Source of the DNA: Vibrionaceae bacterium
GTDB taxonomy: Bacteria; Pseudomonadota; Gammaproteobacteria; Enterobacterales; Vibrionaceae
Direction: 5' to 3'
NCBI GenBank assembly: GCA_018222805.1
Contig: JAAEZQ010000013.1
Coordinates: forward strand, 1-64,000
Length of the DNA: 64,000 bases
Made by a program: the position numbers and the translations under genes. Below, in pieces: positions 9,808-18,753 of the stretch (position 1 is its first letter; each line of letters begins with the position of its first letter). Under the pieces are notes generated by a model. The model did no database searches. It had not been told where the DNA came from and worked only from the letters and a program-made list of their open reading frames with translations.

Positions 9808-11679
9808 ATGAAATTCAGACACAAGGTTGTCACCGCCTCTTCAATTTTACTGCTAATTACTGTGTCGCTACTGTCGATAGAGCAAGTCATAACGATCCGA
9901 GCTCAAACTAGCGAACATATCGATTCTAGCGTGCAAGAAATCTTAACTAGCGTAGGGAACACCGTAAAATCAGAGATGTCAGCCAAGAAGGAGCTTGCTC
10001 GCTCGACTACCGAGATCATCGAGCTAGACTCGAACTCACAGGACTATGTTAAGAGTATTGTCGAGAAACCAACTCTAAAATCCAGCTTCATCGCAATTGG
10101 TTTAGGATACGACCGTAACGGAGTGGTTATCGAAAATGACGATGGGTGGGAGCCAGACGCTAGTTACGATCCTCGCAAACGACCTTGGTTTACGGCTGCA
10201 AAAAGCAAAGGTGACCTAGTAGTGACCGCACCGTACGTTGATGTCTCTACAAAAAAAGTGATCATCTCCGTCGGGACGCCAGTTAAAAATAATGGCCAGT
10301 TTACAGGCGCTATGTTTTACGACTTAGCACTCACGACACTTTCCGATTTAGTCAACCAAGTTAACTTATTTGACGCGGGCTATCTGTTTCTTGTTTCTTC
10401 AGACGGTACAACCATTGCACACCCTGATAGCAAACTCCATGGCGAGAAAATAAGTAGCTACTTACCGCAGGTCAAACTGGAAAGTACGACTCAGAAGATT
10501 GAAATGGATGGCAGCCCATACATGGTCAGCCTGACGCACATTCCAAGCGAAGACTGGTATCTGGGTGCAGTGATCGACGAAACAATCGCATATGCAGACG
10601 TAGAACAGTTACGTAACAGTTCGATAATTTATTCAATCATTGCGATTATTGCGTCAATTATTGCGTTGACTCTGTTGATTCGGACATTAATGCGCCCTCT
10701 TGATACACTGAATAACGCGATTAAAGATGTCGCATCAGGCAAAGGCGATCTCACTCAACGCTTAGAAACCAATACCGATCCTGAATTTTCTGAGCTAGCG
10801 AAAAACTTCAACACATTTATAGAAAACTTACAGCATCAGATAATTGAATCGAAAAGCATTTCTGACCAGATCCTAAGCGGTACACAGATCACTGCCAAAG
10901 GTGCTGAAGATTCCTCGAGTGCAATTCAAACTCAGCTACAGGAGCTTGAGCAGTTGGCAACGGCGATGCACGAGATGTCTGTAACAGCAACCGAAGTGGC
11001 GAACAATGCTCAAGGGGCCGCAAGTGCGGCGAAAGAAGCAGATCAAGCGACAGTTGAAGGTTCATCAGTCGTAAGCGAATCGACACAAACCATCAACCTG
11101 CTTTCCGACAGTATTGATTTGGCCGTCGAGGAAGTTCATGTCCTTGAAACGGCAACTGCGAACATTGAAACGATCCTTAAAGTTATCAACGATATTGCAG
11201 ATCAAACTAACCTACTCGCGCTTAACGCTGCAATTGAAGCCGCTCGAGCTGGTGAGTCAGGTCGAGGATTTGCAGTGGTAGCTGATGAGGTGCGCACGTT
11301 GGCTCAACGCACACAAGAGTCTACAACCGAGATTCGCAGCATGATTGAGCAGCTTCAGTCTGGTGCTTCATCCGTTGCAAGCGCGATGCACCAAAGTAAA
11401 GGCAGCGCCGTAGAAGCCGTGGAGAAAGCAGAGTTAGCCAATAATTCACTACAACGTATTCGTGATGCCATTCAGCAAATTTCTGACATGAACTTACAGA
11501 TAGCCTCTGCAGCTGAAGAACAGAGCTTAGTTGCTGAGGAGATCAACAACAATACCGTTAATATTAAAGACCTATCGACACAGGTCGCTGAATCAGCAAA
11601 CCGAACTAACGAAGCAATGCGAACTCAGCAAGAAGATGTTCGTAAGCAAGACGAAATCCTCAACCGATTTACCGTATAA
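9808..11679 (+). CDS. Methyl-accepting chemotaxis protein with dCache sensor
   Basis: A 623-residue transmembrane chemoreceptor. TM1 (about 8-30) is followed by a periplasmic double-Cache domain (about 35-270; note [20 protein letters not shown] and [15 protein letters not shown]), TM2 (about 273-295), HAMP (about 296-350) and a cytoplasmic signalling domain. The conserved hairpin tip is intact ([20 protein letters not shown], then [18 protein letters not shown]). The ligand is unknown; the WFTAAK-type dCache motif is common in amino-acid receptors, which is only a hint. AGAGGA lies upstream of the ATG. The gene is monocistronic, with a terminator directly after it. Confidence 0.95.
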   Translation: MKFRHKVVTASSILLLITVSLLSIEQVITIRAQTSEHIDSSVQEILTSVGNTVKSEMSAKKELARSTTEIIELDSNSQDYVKSIVEKPTLKSSFIAIGLGYDRNGVVIENDDGWEPDASYDPRKRPWFTAAKSKGDLVVTAPYVDVSTKKVIISVGTPVKNNGQFTGAMFYDLALTTLSDLVNQVNLFDAGYLFLVSSDGTTIAHPDSKLHGEKISSYLPQVKLESTTQKIEMDGSPYMVSLTHIPSEDWYLGAVIDETIAYADVEQLRNSSIIYSIIAIIASIIALTLLIRTLMRPLDTLNNAIKDVASGKGDLTQRLETNTDPEFSELAKNFNTFIENLQHQIIESKSISDQILSGTQITAKGAEDSSSAIQTQLQELEQLATAMHEMSVTATEVANNAQGAASAAKEADQATVEGSSVVSESTQTINLLSDSIDLAVEEVHVLETATANIETILKVINDIADQTNLLALNAAIEAARAGESGRGFAVVADEVRTLAQRTQESTTEIRSMIEQLQSGASSVASAMHQSKGSAVEAVEKAELANNSLQRIRDAIQQISDMNLQIASAAEEQSLVAEEINNNTVNIKDLSTQVAESANRTNEAMRTQQEDVRKQDEILNRFTV

Positions 11680-11695
11680 ATTGATCCTCATGAAC

Positions 11696-11724
11696 AAAAA
11701 CAGCGAGCCTAGCTCGCTGTTTTT
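11696..11724. terminator. Bidirectional hairpin terminator
   Basis: Twelve-base arms (AAAAACAGCGAG / CTCGCTGTTTTT) lie between the converging chemoreceptor and His-rich protein genes. A- and T-runs flank both sides. Confidence 0.9.
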
Positions 11725-11750
11725 CTTTTCTTCAACGTTATAAGTCCTGA

Positions 11751-12098
11751 CTACAGTCTTAAATCAACGTGGACATAACGATCGTTCGAACGACGATAAT
11801 AGTGATCATCGACTTTTAAATAGGTCAAATTACCAATTTGGATAAAGACGCTATTACTTGGAACTCGATCTCGGTAATAGTATCGGTGTCTTGGTGGTCT
11901 ATGCTCAACCACAATTACATCTCGATGTTTATGTTTATGTTTACGCTTGTGATGGTGATGGTCGCGATCATGATCGTAGTAGTGGTGATGATCTCGTTTG
12001 TGACCGTGTTTGTGTTTTGGATCGGCCATCGCGTCGGCACTAAACATACCCAAAGAAAGCATGACGCCAGCCATGGCTACAGATAATTGTTTTGACAC
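11751..12098 (-). CDS. Histidine-rich secreted protein, 115 aa
   Basis: A signal peptide (MSKQLSVAMAGVMLSLGMFS, cleavage after ADA) is followed by a tract of about 35 residues that is almost entirely His, Lys, Asp and Arg (HKHGHKRDHHHYYDHD...). A C-terminal part (VFIQIGNLTYLKVDDHYYRR) resembles the C-terminal module of the Pro-rich protein at 15.0 kb. The His tract suggests periplasmic metal binding, which is inference. The start is a GTG at 12098: it has AGAGGA seven bases upstream and begins a clean signal peptide, unlike the longer GTG (12125) or ATG (12113) alternatives. Confidence 0.7.
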   Translation of the reverse strand: MSKQLSVAMAGVMLSLGMFSADAMADPKHKHGHKRDHHHYYDHDRDHHHHKRKHKHKHRDVIVVEHRPPRHRYYYRDRVPSNSVFIQIGNLTYLKVDDHYYRRSNDRYVHVDLRL

Positions 12099-12282
12099 AA
12101 TAGTTCCTCTCATCGAAATTACCACTCTAATCTTAGTCAGCAGCTATCCGAATCATGTCAGACCTCCGCTAAGGTTTTTCACCAAAACGTCAGAGTTTTT
12201 GCCATATATCAGGTTTACGTCAGAACAATTATACTTCTTACTTCTCTTACCATGCGGCTAGTATCATTTCAGAACCAATAAA

Positions 12283-12312
12283 AAAGCCGCGCTATTTTAT
12301 CAGCGCGGCTTT
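12283..12312 (-). terminator. Rho-independent terminator
   Basis: Eleven-base arms (AAAGCCGCGCT / AGCGCGGCTTT) with a T-run on the minus strand lie 22 bases beyond the stop codon of the aromatic amino-acid permease gene. Confidence 0.9.
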
Positions 12313-12334
12313 ACCAAAATTGTCTTGTTCAAGG

Positions 12335-13492
12335 TTACACAGCTTGAGCAACGAGCAAGAAGCAGCCAAACAGGAATATCATGCTCATCCCCATCGCACC
12401 ACCACCCACTTCATAAATACTGTTGTCTTCTAGTGGTACGCGACGTACTTTCATTGTCATCGATAGAGGAACAAATACTGCGAGGAATACCAAAATAATG
12501 CCTGCATAGCTAAGGATGGCTAAGAAGTGCTCTGGTGCAAACACTGCTCCCAATAAAGGCAAAATAAACGTCGTGACAAATACAACTGGCTTACCCGCTT
12601 GTAACAAATCTGCATTTTGATCGTAAAGGGCCATTGCCACCCCTAAGAACGAGGTCAGTAGCGCAAGACCAGTAAACATAGACAGAATAAACTCCAGGCC
12701 AGAGTACTGCTGCCCAAGTACCGCAATCAATTCAGTCACATTTGAGTATTGTGCCAGCTCATGAGGGGGTAAGTTGCCTACAACAGCAAGTAGCCATAGT
12801 AGATAACAAACCAGAGGAATGGTCGAGCCAACAATGATCATGTTGCGTAGTTGCGTTTTACTCGCTTCTTTGTTGTAGCTTACAAGAGACGGAATCACCA
12901 CCATAAAGCCAAAACTGGTAAACAGAACAGAGCTGGTTTTAATTAAGGCTACTTTGTCTTCACTGACTACTTCATCCAACCCTTCAAACGTAACGCTTGG
13001 CACAAGAGCAAAAAGAGTGAGAACAAGCGCTACGATCATACCAATGAACAAGGCGCGGTTAAGCTTATCAACGACACCAGTGCCAGCAGACACGATGATG
13101 CCAACCAAAAGAGTAAAGCCAACTTGGCTTGAAATTGTCGAGACCGGGAGCCCCATCGACGCAGTAACTTTTTGTACTAGATCACCGGCACCAATAATGT
13201 AAGCCATTAAAAGGCAAACAAGCAGCGCATAAAGCAGGCCGTTAGTTACCAACTGACCACTTTTACCAAGTGTTTCACGAGCAATCGCATTCATGCTAAC
13301 GCCACCACCAACTTTACAACTCGCTTCAAGAAGAAGCAGTGCCGCGTAAGTGGTTCCGGCCCAGATGAACAACATAAGAAGCGTGCCCCAAAGGAGGCCA
13401 AATTGAGCTAGCACCATAGGTATAGCAAGCATACCGGCGCCAAGAGCAGTACCTGCAACAATCAGGGAGCTGCCGACAAGTTTTAGATTCAC
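12335..13492 (-). CDS. Aromatic amino-acid permease (Mtr/TnaB/TyrP type)
   Basis: An inner-membrane proton symporter of the hydroxy/aromatic amino-acid permease family, with about 11 membrane segments in 385 residues. The N-terminal family signature is GTALGAGMLAIPMVLA, and ASCKVGGG and YIIGAGDLVQK are also conserved. Tryptophan or tyrosine is the likely substrate, and the TrpR-like operator 43 bases upstream favours tryptophan. The start is GTG at 13492, with AGAGG eight bases upstream; an in-frame TTG at 13513 has no ribosome site. A terminator follows. No tryptophanase gene is adjacent. Confidence 0.9.
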   Translation of the reverse strand: MNLKLVGSSLIVAGTALGAGMLAIPMVLAQFGLLWGTLLMLFIWAGTTYAALLLLEASCKVGGGVSMNAIARETLGKSGQLVTNGLLYALLVCLLMAYIIGAGDLVQKVTASMGLPVSTISSQVGFTLLVGIIVSAGTGVVDKLNRALFIGMIVALVLTLFALVPSVTFEGLDEVVSEDKVALIKTSSVLFTSFGFMVVIPSLVSYNKEASKTQLRNMIIVGSTIPLVCYLLWLLAVVGNLPPHELAQYSNVTELIAVLGQQYSGLEFILSMFTGLALLTSFLGVAMALYDQNADLLQAGKPVVFVTTFILPLLGAVFAPEHFLAILSYAGIILVFLAVFVPLSMTMKVRRVPLEDNSIYEVGGGAMGMSMIFLFGCFLLVAQAV

Positions 13493-13534
13493 GGTTAATA
13501 CCTCTAAATTCAATCCGTTTTTGTTTCGCCTGCA

Positions 13535-13552
13535 GTACTAATTTCAAAGTAC
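13535..13552 (-). promoter_or_regulatory. TrpR-like operator
   Basis: GTACT-N8-AGTAC, followed by A, matches the arms and spacing of the operators bound by the tryptophan repressor (the E. coli trpR operator has the same GTACT-N8-AGTAC form). It sits 43 bases upstream of the permease start codon, in the promoter position. Confidence 0.55.
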
Positions 13553-13746
13553 AAACAACAAAAAGTCCTCTACTTGCCAGGAGTTGGTCGCAAAACGACG
13601 TCACATGGCAGTAAAACGCCGTGACAAAAGAGCGTGAACTCTGATCATCAAGACTATTTAAAAGAGTATTTCTGGGCGATGTGTTTGATTGACGAGATGC
13701 CCACATTTTGGGTTCGAAGCAAAATAGGTCACCAGATTCATCAATC

Positions 13747-13768
13747 TCTCATTCGAAATAGAATGAGA
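13747..13768. repeat. Hairpin TCTCATTC / GAATGAGA
   Basis: Eight-base perfect arms with a GAAATA loop, extended by CAAT/ATTG beyond a 2-base bulge, lie between the permease promoter and the structured transcript candidate. It may belong to either unit. Confidence 0.35.
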
Positions 13769-13871
13769 TTGGTTCGGCGAGATTGTAAGACATAACCAGG
13801 AGTATTGAAAAGTAAAAGGTCAGATTTGCAGCCATATATTTTAATAGCAGCAACCAAATACCCAATATGTG

Positions 13872-14115
13872 TGGTTAAAATAACCAGAAAGGAGGTGAAT
13901 CTATGGTGTTAGCAGCATATACCCATCTAGTGTACATTTTTATTTACAGTATAGTAGAAGACGTTGAATTCCAATGGCGTAGCCTAGTTCAAACAATATC
14001 GTTATTATTCGCTGCGTACCGACATCTATCGGTTCACATACCTCTATACACTGAGTTACGGTTCGAAAATTTGGTAACTCATTGTCGAAATGCTGGGTTC
14101 GGTTCCCCAGCATTT
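13872..14115 (+). ncRNA. Structured transcript with a consensus ribosome site; small RNA or short-peptide mRNA
   Basis: Several elements follow in order. A palindrome, TGGTTA-AAA-TAACCA, lies at 13872-13886. A perfect ribosome-binding sequence, AAAGGAGGTGA, at 13888-13897 is correctly spaced from an ATG at 13903. Hairpins follow at 14018-14033 (ACCGA/TCGGT) and 14052-14081 (TGAGTTAC/GTAACTCA), and a strong terminal stem at 14088-14115 (ten-base arms AAATGCTGGG/CCCAGCATTT, then a T-rich tail). The ATG frame begins MVLAAYTHLVYIFIYSIVED but runs through the terminal stem and into the opposite gene, so a full 110-residue product is unlikely. A regulatory RNA, a dual-function RNA or a hydrophobic-peptide mRNA are all possible. 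Confidence 0.35.
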
Positions 14116-14173
14116 ACATTTTCTCGTGGTATTAAGACAATTAAGCTCTTGGGTATTATTCTGCAGCACATCA

Positions 14174-14482
14174 TCAGATTTCGTCTAAAGCTTGTATCAT
14201 ATACGCCAAAGTATGAACGCCCTCATCTGCAATGACTTTTTCGATTTCGTTCATATTTTTATAAAGCGTTTTCAATTCTTCATCGCCAATCGACTCTCGA
14301 TGCAAATAAAGTTCCTTGTAGTTCATTAACCTCAGTTGAGATTCGCGCGTCAATACCACAACGCTCTTCCCCGATGTATGCTTCCCACCAGCAATTTCAG
14401 TACGTAATTTGTCTAAAATGCGTTGCATTTTGCGAACAGACGCTTCATTGGTGGTTAAATTATATGACTGATAGTTTTCCAT
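14174..14482 (-). CDS. Small helical hypothetical protein, 102 aa
   Basis: I do not recognise a family. The soluble product is predicted largely helical, with two charged amphipathic stretches (SVRKMQRILDKLRTEIAGG near 15-33 and DEELKTLYKNMNEIEKVIAD near 67-86) and no cysteines. It is divergently transcribed from the HTH regulator gene, sharing a 138-base promoter region, so the two may form a regulated pair. A partner or antitoxin-like role is possible but not shown. Confidence 0.65.
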   Translation of the reverse strand: MENYQSYNLTTNEASVRKMQRILDKLRTEIAGGKHTSGKSVVVLTRESQLRLMNYKELYLHRESIGDEELKTLYKNMNEIEKVIADEGVHTLAYMIQALDEI

Positions 14483-14620
14483 GTTTTATAGCCAACTGAA
14501 ATATATGTATTTTTTAGGTCGCCATTCATATACCTATTTATCAACAAGATAAAGAGCACCTGGTTAAACCGGTCCATTTCTTGCTTTATTTAGGTCAAAA
14601 CTGTCCACTCTGGAAAAGCT

Positions 14621-14950
14621 ATGCATGTCGACCCTATTATCAAAGCACTGATCAAAAGACGAAAAGAGATTGGCTTTTCCCGCGAACAAATCGCCAAAAT
14701 GGCGGGAATGAGCGTTAAAACCTATCAAAGAATCGAACGAGGTGAATCCGATCTCAAGCTTTCACAATACCGTTCAATCTTAAGATCGCTGCAGCTAACT
14801 GACCTTGATATCTCTCTCGATGTTAGGGGCGTGGAGCATGTGACAGAGCATGACCTTGCCTCTATCGCGCGCTTACTATCACCTGAAGCTCAATCCCTAT
14901 TGGTACGTCTTTTATCTCTCGTACTCGAACAGCGGAAGAACACTCCCTAA
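14621..14950 (+). CDS. XRE-type helix-turn-helix regulator, 109 aa
   Basis: A cytosolic DNA-binding protein with a Cro/C1-type HTH at about residues 8-62 (RREQ-like SREQIAKMAGMSVKTYQRIE, then RGESDLKLSQYRSIL). A short helical C-terminal part (about 75-105) probably dimerises. It is divergent from the 102-residue gene and upstream of the Pro-rich secreted protein gene by 65 bases, so either may be a target. It could also be a chromosomal antitoxin-like protein, but no toxin is recognisable next to it. Confidence 0.8.
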   Translation: MHVDPIIKALIKRRKEIGFSREQIAKMAGMSVKTYQRIERGESDLKLSQYRSILRSLQLTDLDISLDVRGVEHVTEHDLASIARLLSPEAQSLLVRLLSLVLEQRKNTP

Positions 14951-15015
14951 GCTGGATGCTCTGTTATAATTAGGTATGAGTACACCTGCTCTCCAATATG
15001 TAGCGAAGACGTTTT

Positions 15016-15759
15016 ATGAAAATCGGCTTTATTATCAGATTGGTTGTTACGGCCTTAACATTTTTCCTTATAGGCAGCACCTCGTTGTCGGCTCAGCCGA
15101 ACAAGGAAACTTCAATACACCCAATTACTCAACCAGGCAATAAACATCAGACCCGACCCGTTCAACGCCCGGTTAAACCAACTCATCCACCGTCTCAGCA
15201 TAGACCACCAAGCTACTATCGTCCTCCGAATGTTAGTAGACCACCCAGTTATCATCGCCCGCCGAGTTATCACCGACCTCCTGTGGTGATTAGACCACCT
15301 AAACATCACTCGACTTATATTTACGTGCGAAGCGGACATCGTTATCCCCCTTACCGCGGCCATTATTACTACTACCACCGAGACTTAGTTGATATCGCTA
15401 CCTTCGCGATTTTTGCTGGTATTACTTACGCTATTGTTCAGGATGCTTATTATAAGAAAAGTGGCGATCGCTATGTGTACGTAGAGAGTCCGCCAGCAGG
15501 AAACTACACAGTAATAGATGGAAGCGATGTTGTGAGCTATTCCGGTTCAAATAGTGCAACCGTCACGCAAAACTCTAGGTCGATTTCAACGAACATGTCC
15601 TCTAGCAGCCCATTCAAGAAAGGAGAGATTGTTGACTCTCTACCTAGTACAAAGAAAACGGTCGTGGTAAATGGACAAACTTACTTTATGTATCAAAACA
15701 CCTGGTTCCTCCCTCTACGGGATGAGCGTAAATATGTGGTTGTCGAATCACCGTTGTAG
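15016..15759 (+). CDS. Proline-rich secreted protein (DUF6515-like)
   Basis: A 247-residue exported protein. A signal peptide (about 1-27, ending SLSAQ) precedes a low-complexity tract of about 70 residues built from repeats of RPPSYHRPP type. A short hydrophobic segment follows (about 125-140, DIATFAIFAGITYAIVQ), and the C-terminal module (about 205-247, VVVNGQTYFMYQNTWFLPL) is typical of small envelope proteins classed as DUF6515. The repeat tract suggests cell-wall contact. The function is unknown. The C-terminus resembles that of the His-rich protein at 11.8 kb. The arsR promoter follows. Confidence 0.75.
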   Translation: MKIGFIIRLVVTALTFFLIGSTSLSAQPNKETSIHPITQPGNKHQTRPVQRPVKPTHPPSQHRPPSYYRPPNVSRPPSYHRPPSYHRPPVVIRPPKHHSTYIYVRSGHRYPPYRGHYYYYHRDLVDIATFAIFAGITYAIVQDAYYKKSGDRYVYVESPPAGNYTVIDGSDVVSYSGSNSATVTQNSRSISTNMSSSSPFKKGEIVDSLPSTKKTVVVNGQTYFMYQNTWFLPLRDERKYVVVESPL

Positions 15760-15791
15760 CGCCTTGCATAACCCACGTGTTCCACGTAAAC

Positions 15792-15814
15792 TTAATCGCT
15801 ATTCGACGATTAAC
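15792..15814 (+). promoter_or_regulatory. Candidate ArsR operator 1
   Basis: The dyad TAATCG-N8-CGATTA, with TTCGA in the spacer, ends 16 bases before the arsR start codon. A 23-base block around it matches the block before acr3 at 18 positions, which points to a shared repressor. The placement fits autoregulation. Confidence 0.6.
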
Positions 15815-15830
15815 TATAAAAGACCTAACG

Positions 15831-16172
15831 ATGAGTAACAAATGCGGAAACGCGTGCCAGGTTTCTTTTGAAACGACTGAGCAACAACTGAACAAAGAAA
15901 AAACGTTGGCAGCACAGGCAAAAGCTTTGTCGCACCCTGCCCGTTTACGCATTCTGCATATTCTTCATAAGTTAGACACTATGGACGACTGCCTGAATAG
16001 TGATCTGGTCTCTGAACTGGGGCTTGCTCAATCAACCGTTTCAGAACACTTGCGAATTCTCAAACAAGCCGGTTTTATTACGGCAGAGCCTAATCCTCCA
16101 AAAGTTTGCTATCGTATTCAGCGCAAAGCGCTGGATAGTTTTAGCTCGGATTTTTCTAACCTTTTCAACTAA
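15831..16172 (+). CDS. arsR: ArsR-family metalloregulator
   Basis: A cytosolic arsenite-responsive repressor of 113 residues. The winged HTH core is [16 protein letters not shown] (about 34-49), followed by the recognition region [20 protein letters not shown] (about 64-83). The classical ELCVCDL metal box is absent: the equivalent region has one Cys (C54, DDCLNSDLV), with other cysteines at C5, C9 and C93, so the arsenite site may use a different Cys set. The ATG at 15831 is preferred over 15777 because the shorter form begins MSNKCGN and leaves the operator outside the gene. It precedes acr3, with a second operator between them. Confidence 0.85.
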   Translation: MSNKCGNACQVSFETTEQQLNKEKTLAAQAKALSHPARLRILHILHKLDTMDDCLNSDLVSELGLAQSTVSEHLRILKQAGFITAEPNPPKVCYRIQRKALDSFSSDFSNLFN

Positions 16173-16214
16173 TCGATTCTCCCTTAAACGTTACGACGAG
16201 TAAGAGCAAATCCA

Positions 16215-16237
16215 ATAATCGTATTTCGACGATAAAC
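16215..16237 (+). promoter_or_regulatory. Candidate ArsR operator 2
   Basis: ATAATCG and TTTCGACGATAAAC make a second copy of the block before arsR, 12 bases upstream of the acr3 start. Its position within the operon suggests that acr3 has its own ArsR-controlled promoter. Confidence 0.55.
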
Positions 16238-16249
16238 GAGAGAGACACT

Positions 16250-17305
16250 ATGACAACCGAAGTTTTAACTAGTGCTAGTAATAAAATGAGCTTTCTTGAT
16301 CGATACCTAACGGTTTGGATCTTTGTCGCTATGGCAATTGGTGTGGGTATCGGTGCCATTTTCCCACAAGTCGCCCAATGGAACGAAGCCATGTCCGTCG
16401 GTAGTACCAACGTACCACTGGCTATTGGTTTGATCCTGATGATGTACCCACCACTGGCCAAAGTGGACTATGGCTTGTTAGGCACCGTGACAAGAGACAA
16501 AAAAGCCATCACGCTTTCATTGGTAATGAATTGGATTGTGGGTCCAATTCTCATGTTCATCCTTGCTTTGACATTCCTTGGGGATCACCCAGGCTACATG
16601 GTTGGAATTATCCTCATCGGCCTTGCTCGATGCATCGCTATGGTTCTAGTATGGAACGACATCGGTGGTGGTAATAAAGAGTATGGTGCTGCGCTGGTTG
16701 CTTTAAACAGTGCTTTTCAAATTCTGACTTACAGCGTGATGGCATGGCTATTTATCACCGTCCTACCGCCATTTTTTGGATATGAAGGTTTCGTCGTTGA
16801 TATCTCTATGGGAGATATCGCAGAAAGCGTTCTGATTTACCTTGGCATCCCTTTCCTTGCTGGTTTTCTTAGCCGTAAGTGGCTGGTCGCAGCTAAGGGA
16901 GAACAATGGTACAAAGAAGAGTTCATTCCACGAATTTCACCAATCACCTTAGTTGCGCTACTTGCGACTATCGTGCTGATGTTCAGTCTGAAAGGTGAAA
17001 TGATTTTAGAGCTTCCTATGGATGTATTCCGAGTTGCTATTCCACTGGCTATCTACTTTGTATTGATGTTTTTTGTCAGCTTCTTTATTGGGAAGAAAAT
17101 CGGGCTCCCTTACGACAAAAATGCTTCTATCGCTTATACAGCAACGGGTAATAACTTCGAACTCGCTATCGCTGTTTCTATCGCGGTGTTTGGTTTAAAT
17201 TCAGACCAAGCGTTCGCAGGTGTGATTGGTCCCCTGATTGAGGTGCCAGTTTTAATCGCGTTAGTTAACGTCGCACTCCGAATGAAAGTCAAATACACAA
17301 GCTAA
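16250..17305 (+). CDS. acr3: ACR3-type arsenite efflux permease
   Basis: A 351-residue inner-membrane arsenite extruder of the ACR3 (BART superfamily) type with about ten membrane segments. The family-essential cysteine in the fourth segment is present (C128 in [15 protein letters not shown]), as are [12 protein letters not shown] and [13 protein letters not shown]. It is downstream of arsR, so arsenite-inducible expression is expected. No arsC arsenate reductase lies in the window. A hairpin overlaps the start of the following PhzF remnant. Confidence 0.93.
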   Translation: MTTEVLTSASNKMSFLDRYLTVWIFVAMAIGVGIGAIFPQVAQWNEAMSVGSTNVPLAIGLILMMYPPLAKVDYGLLGTVTRDKKAITLSLVMNWIVGPILMFILALTFLGDHPGYMVGIILIGLARCIAMVLVWNDIGGGNKEYGAALVALNSAFQILTYSVMAWLFITVLPPFFGYEGFVVDISMGDIAESVLIYLGIPFLAGFLSRKWLVAAKGEQWYKEEFIPRISPITLVALLATIVLMFSLKGEMILELPMDVFRVAIPLAIYFVLMFFVSFFIGKKIGLPYDKNASIAYTATGNNFELAIAVSIAVFGLNSDQAFAGVIGPLIEVPVLIALVNVALRMKVKYTS

Positions 17306-17332
17306 TTGCAAAATTTAAACTGATATCGCCCA

Positions 17333-17360
17333 AAACGCCTTCTCTAACCGGAAGGCGTTT
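17333..17360 (+). terminator. Hairpin terminator after acr3
   Basis: Ten-base perfect arms (AAACGCCTTC / GAAGGCGTTT) lie 28 bases after the acr3 stop. The T-run is short (TTT then GAG), so termination may be incomplete. Confidence 0.6.
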
Positions 17361-17528
17361 GAGTATAGTGATTATGAAACTTCGTTTGAGATCATGCAAA
17401 ACATCGCGGCTGAGAATAACCTTTCTGAGACCGCATTCCTCAAACGAATTAACGAAAATCAATATGAAATCCGTTGGTTTTCTCCCCTTACAGAAATTGA
17501 CTTTTGTGGCCACGCAACTCATCTTTAA
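17358..17528 (+). pseudogene. PhzF-family isomerase remnant
   Basis: The frame reads FEYSDYETSFEIMQNIAAEN, then NLSETAFLKRINENQYEIRW and FSPLTEIDFCGHATHL, then stops. This is the characteristic early segment of PhzF/YddE-type proteins, including the ENNLSETAF catalytic-Glu region and the FCGHAT motif. The usual first 30 residues and the last 200 or so are missing, so only about 55 codons survive. It follows the acr3 terminator directly. It could be a deletion scar next to the arsenic genes. Confidence 0.7.
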
Positions 17529-17801
17529 ACCCATTAACTCGACAGCCGATTAATCTCTGACTTACTCACTTACCACACCTACATATACATCACAATGAAT
17601 TACAAAACCCGATCACGCTCTCGATTCTTCCAACTAACAACTCAGCAAGAAAGTTTAGAGTCTAAGTCTCTCTATTTTAAAAGAATAGTTTCTCCATTAC
17701 ATGCTAAGCTGTAGTAAAGCTTGTTCACTGGTGAACTGTATCCAGTAACTTCAGCATATCAAGGTTACTTGTCTAAACGTCTTTCAGGGAAGCAACGCAT
17801 T

Positions 17802-18749
17802 ATGAAGCGAATCATCTTTGGTACCTTACTTATTGCTCTACTGACTGCATGCTCAAAAGACAACACGCATCAAGCACTCGGCACACTAGAGCGTGACCGC
17901 GTCACTTTCACTGCAACATCAAATGAGATTATACGCGCTCTCCCCGTTAGAGAGGGTAGCCAAGTCAGTGAAGGTGAAGTTCTCGTGCAATTGGATACCA
18001 AGAACCAGCAAGCTGTGCTCGCCCACACGCTAGCAGAGCAAGCCAAAGCCGAAGCTTATCTTTTGAAGCTGACTAATGGTGAGCGACCAGAGGACATCGC
18101 TGCGGCCTCAGCTAAAGTAGCAAGAGCTGAAGCACAGCTCACCGAGGCGCAAAAGAGCTACCAACGTAAAGCAGAACTGGTACGCAAAAAACTCATTAGC
18201 CAATCAGAGAAAGACTCAGCACTGGCGGCTAGGGACTCCGCTCGAGCTGAACTCAACTCCGCCAAAGAAGAATTCAGTAAACTCACTGCGGGTTCTCGAC
18301 CTGAAGACATCGAACAAGCTAAAGCGGCATTAATGGCGGCTAAAGCCGATGTTGTACTTCAAGAGCAAAAACTAGCAGAGCTGACCATTACCGCCACGCG
18401 TGACGGTACATTGGATAACTTACCCTACAACCTGGGAGAGCGAGTGCCGTTGAATGGTATCGTTGCCGTGATACAAGCGAGCAGGGTTCCCTACGCCCGA
18501 GTGTACGTTCCAGCCAAATTCCGCCTTACTTTTGTTCCGGGCAAAACCGTCACGGTTAACGTCGACGGATTAGCAAGCCCTTTGCAGGGAACCGTACGCT
18601 GGGTGGCAACAGAGCCATCGTTTACGCCTTATTTCGCACTCACTGAAGAGGAACGTTCCCGTCTGATGTATCTAGCTGAAATCGATTTACCTGACTCGGC
18701 TAAATCACTGCCTTCTGGTGTACCAGCTCAAGTAGACCTAGTGGAGTGA
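17802..18749 (+). CDS. Lipoprotein membrane-fusion adaptor of an ABC exporter
   Basis: A 315-residue HlyD-type periplasmic adaptor. The N-terminus MKRIIFGTLLIALLTACSKD is a lipoprotein signal with the lipobox LTAC, so the protein is probably anchored in the inner membrane by lipid. A lipoyl/barrel-sandwich half precedes a coiled-coil hairpin containing two near-repeats (NGERPEDIAAASAKVARAEA and GSRPEDIEQAKAALMAAKAD), and the second lipoyl half and beta-barrel follow. The ATG at 17802 fits the signal peptide and a CAGGGA site. It begins a three-gene operon with the ATPase and permease, resembling YbhG of the YbhGFSR exporter. Confidence 0.88.
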   Translation: MKRIIFGTLLIALLTACSKDNTHQALGTLERDRVTFTATSNEIIRALPVREGSQVSEGEVLVQLDTKNQQAVLAHTLAEQAKAEAYLLKLTNGERPEDIAAASAKVARAEAQLTEAQKSYQRKAELVRKKLISQSEKDSALAARDSARAELNSAKEEFSKLTAGSRPEDIEQAKAALMAAKADVVLQEQKLAELTITATRDGTLDNLPYNLGERVPLNGIVAVIQASRVPYARVYVPAKFRLTFVPGKTVTVNVDGLASPLQGTVRWVATEPSFTPYFALTEEERSRLMYLAEIDLPDSAKSLPSGVPAQVDLVE

Positions 18750-18753
18750 TGCC

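Noticed and set aside
13903..14235. 110-codon frame behind the perfect ribosome site, as a full protein
   Set aside because: It runs through a ten-base-pair terminator-like stem and over the end of the opposite gene; only a short peptide or an RNA is plausible.
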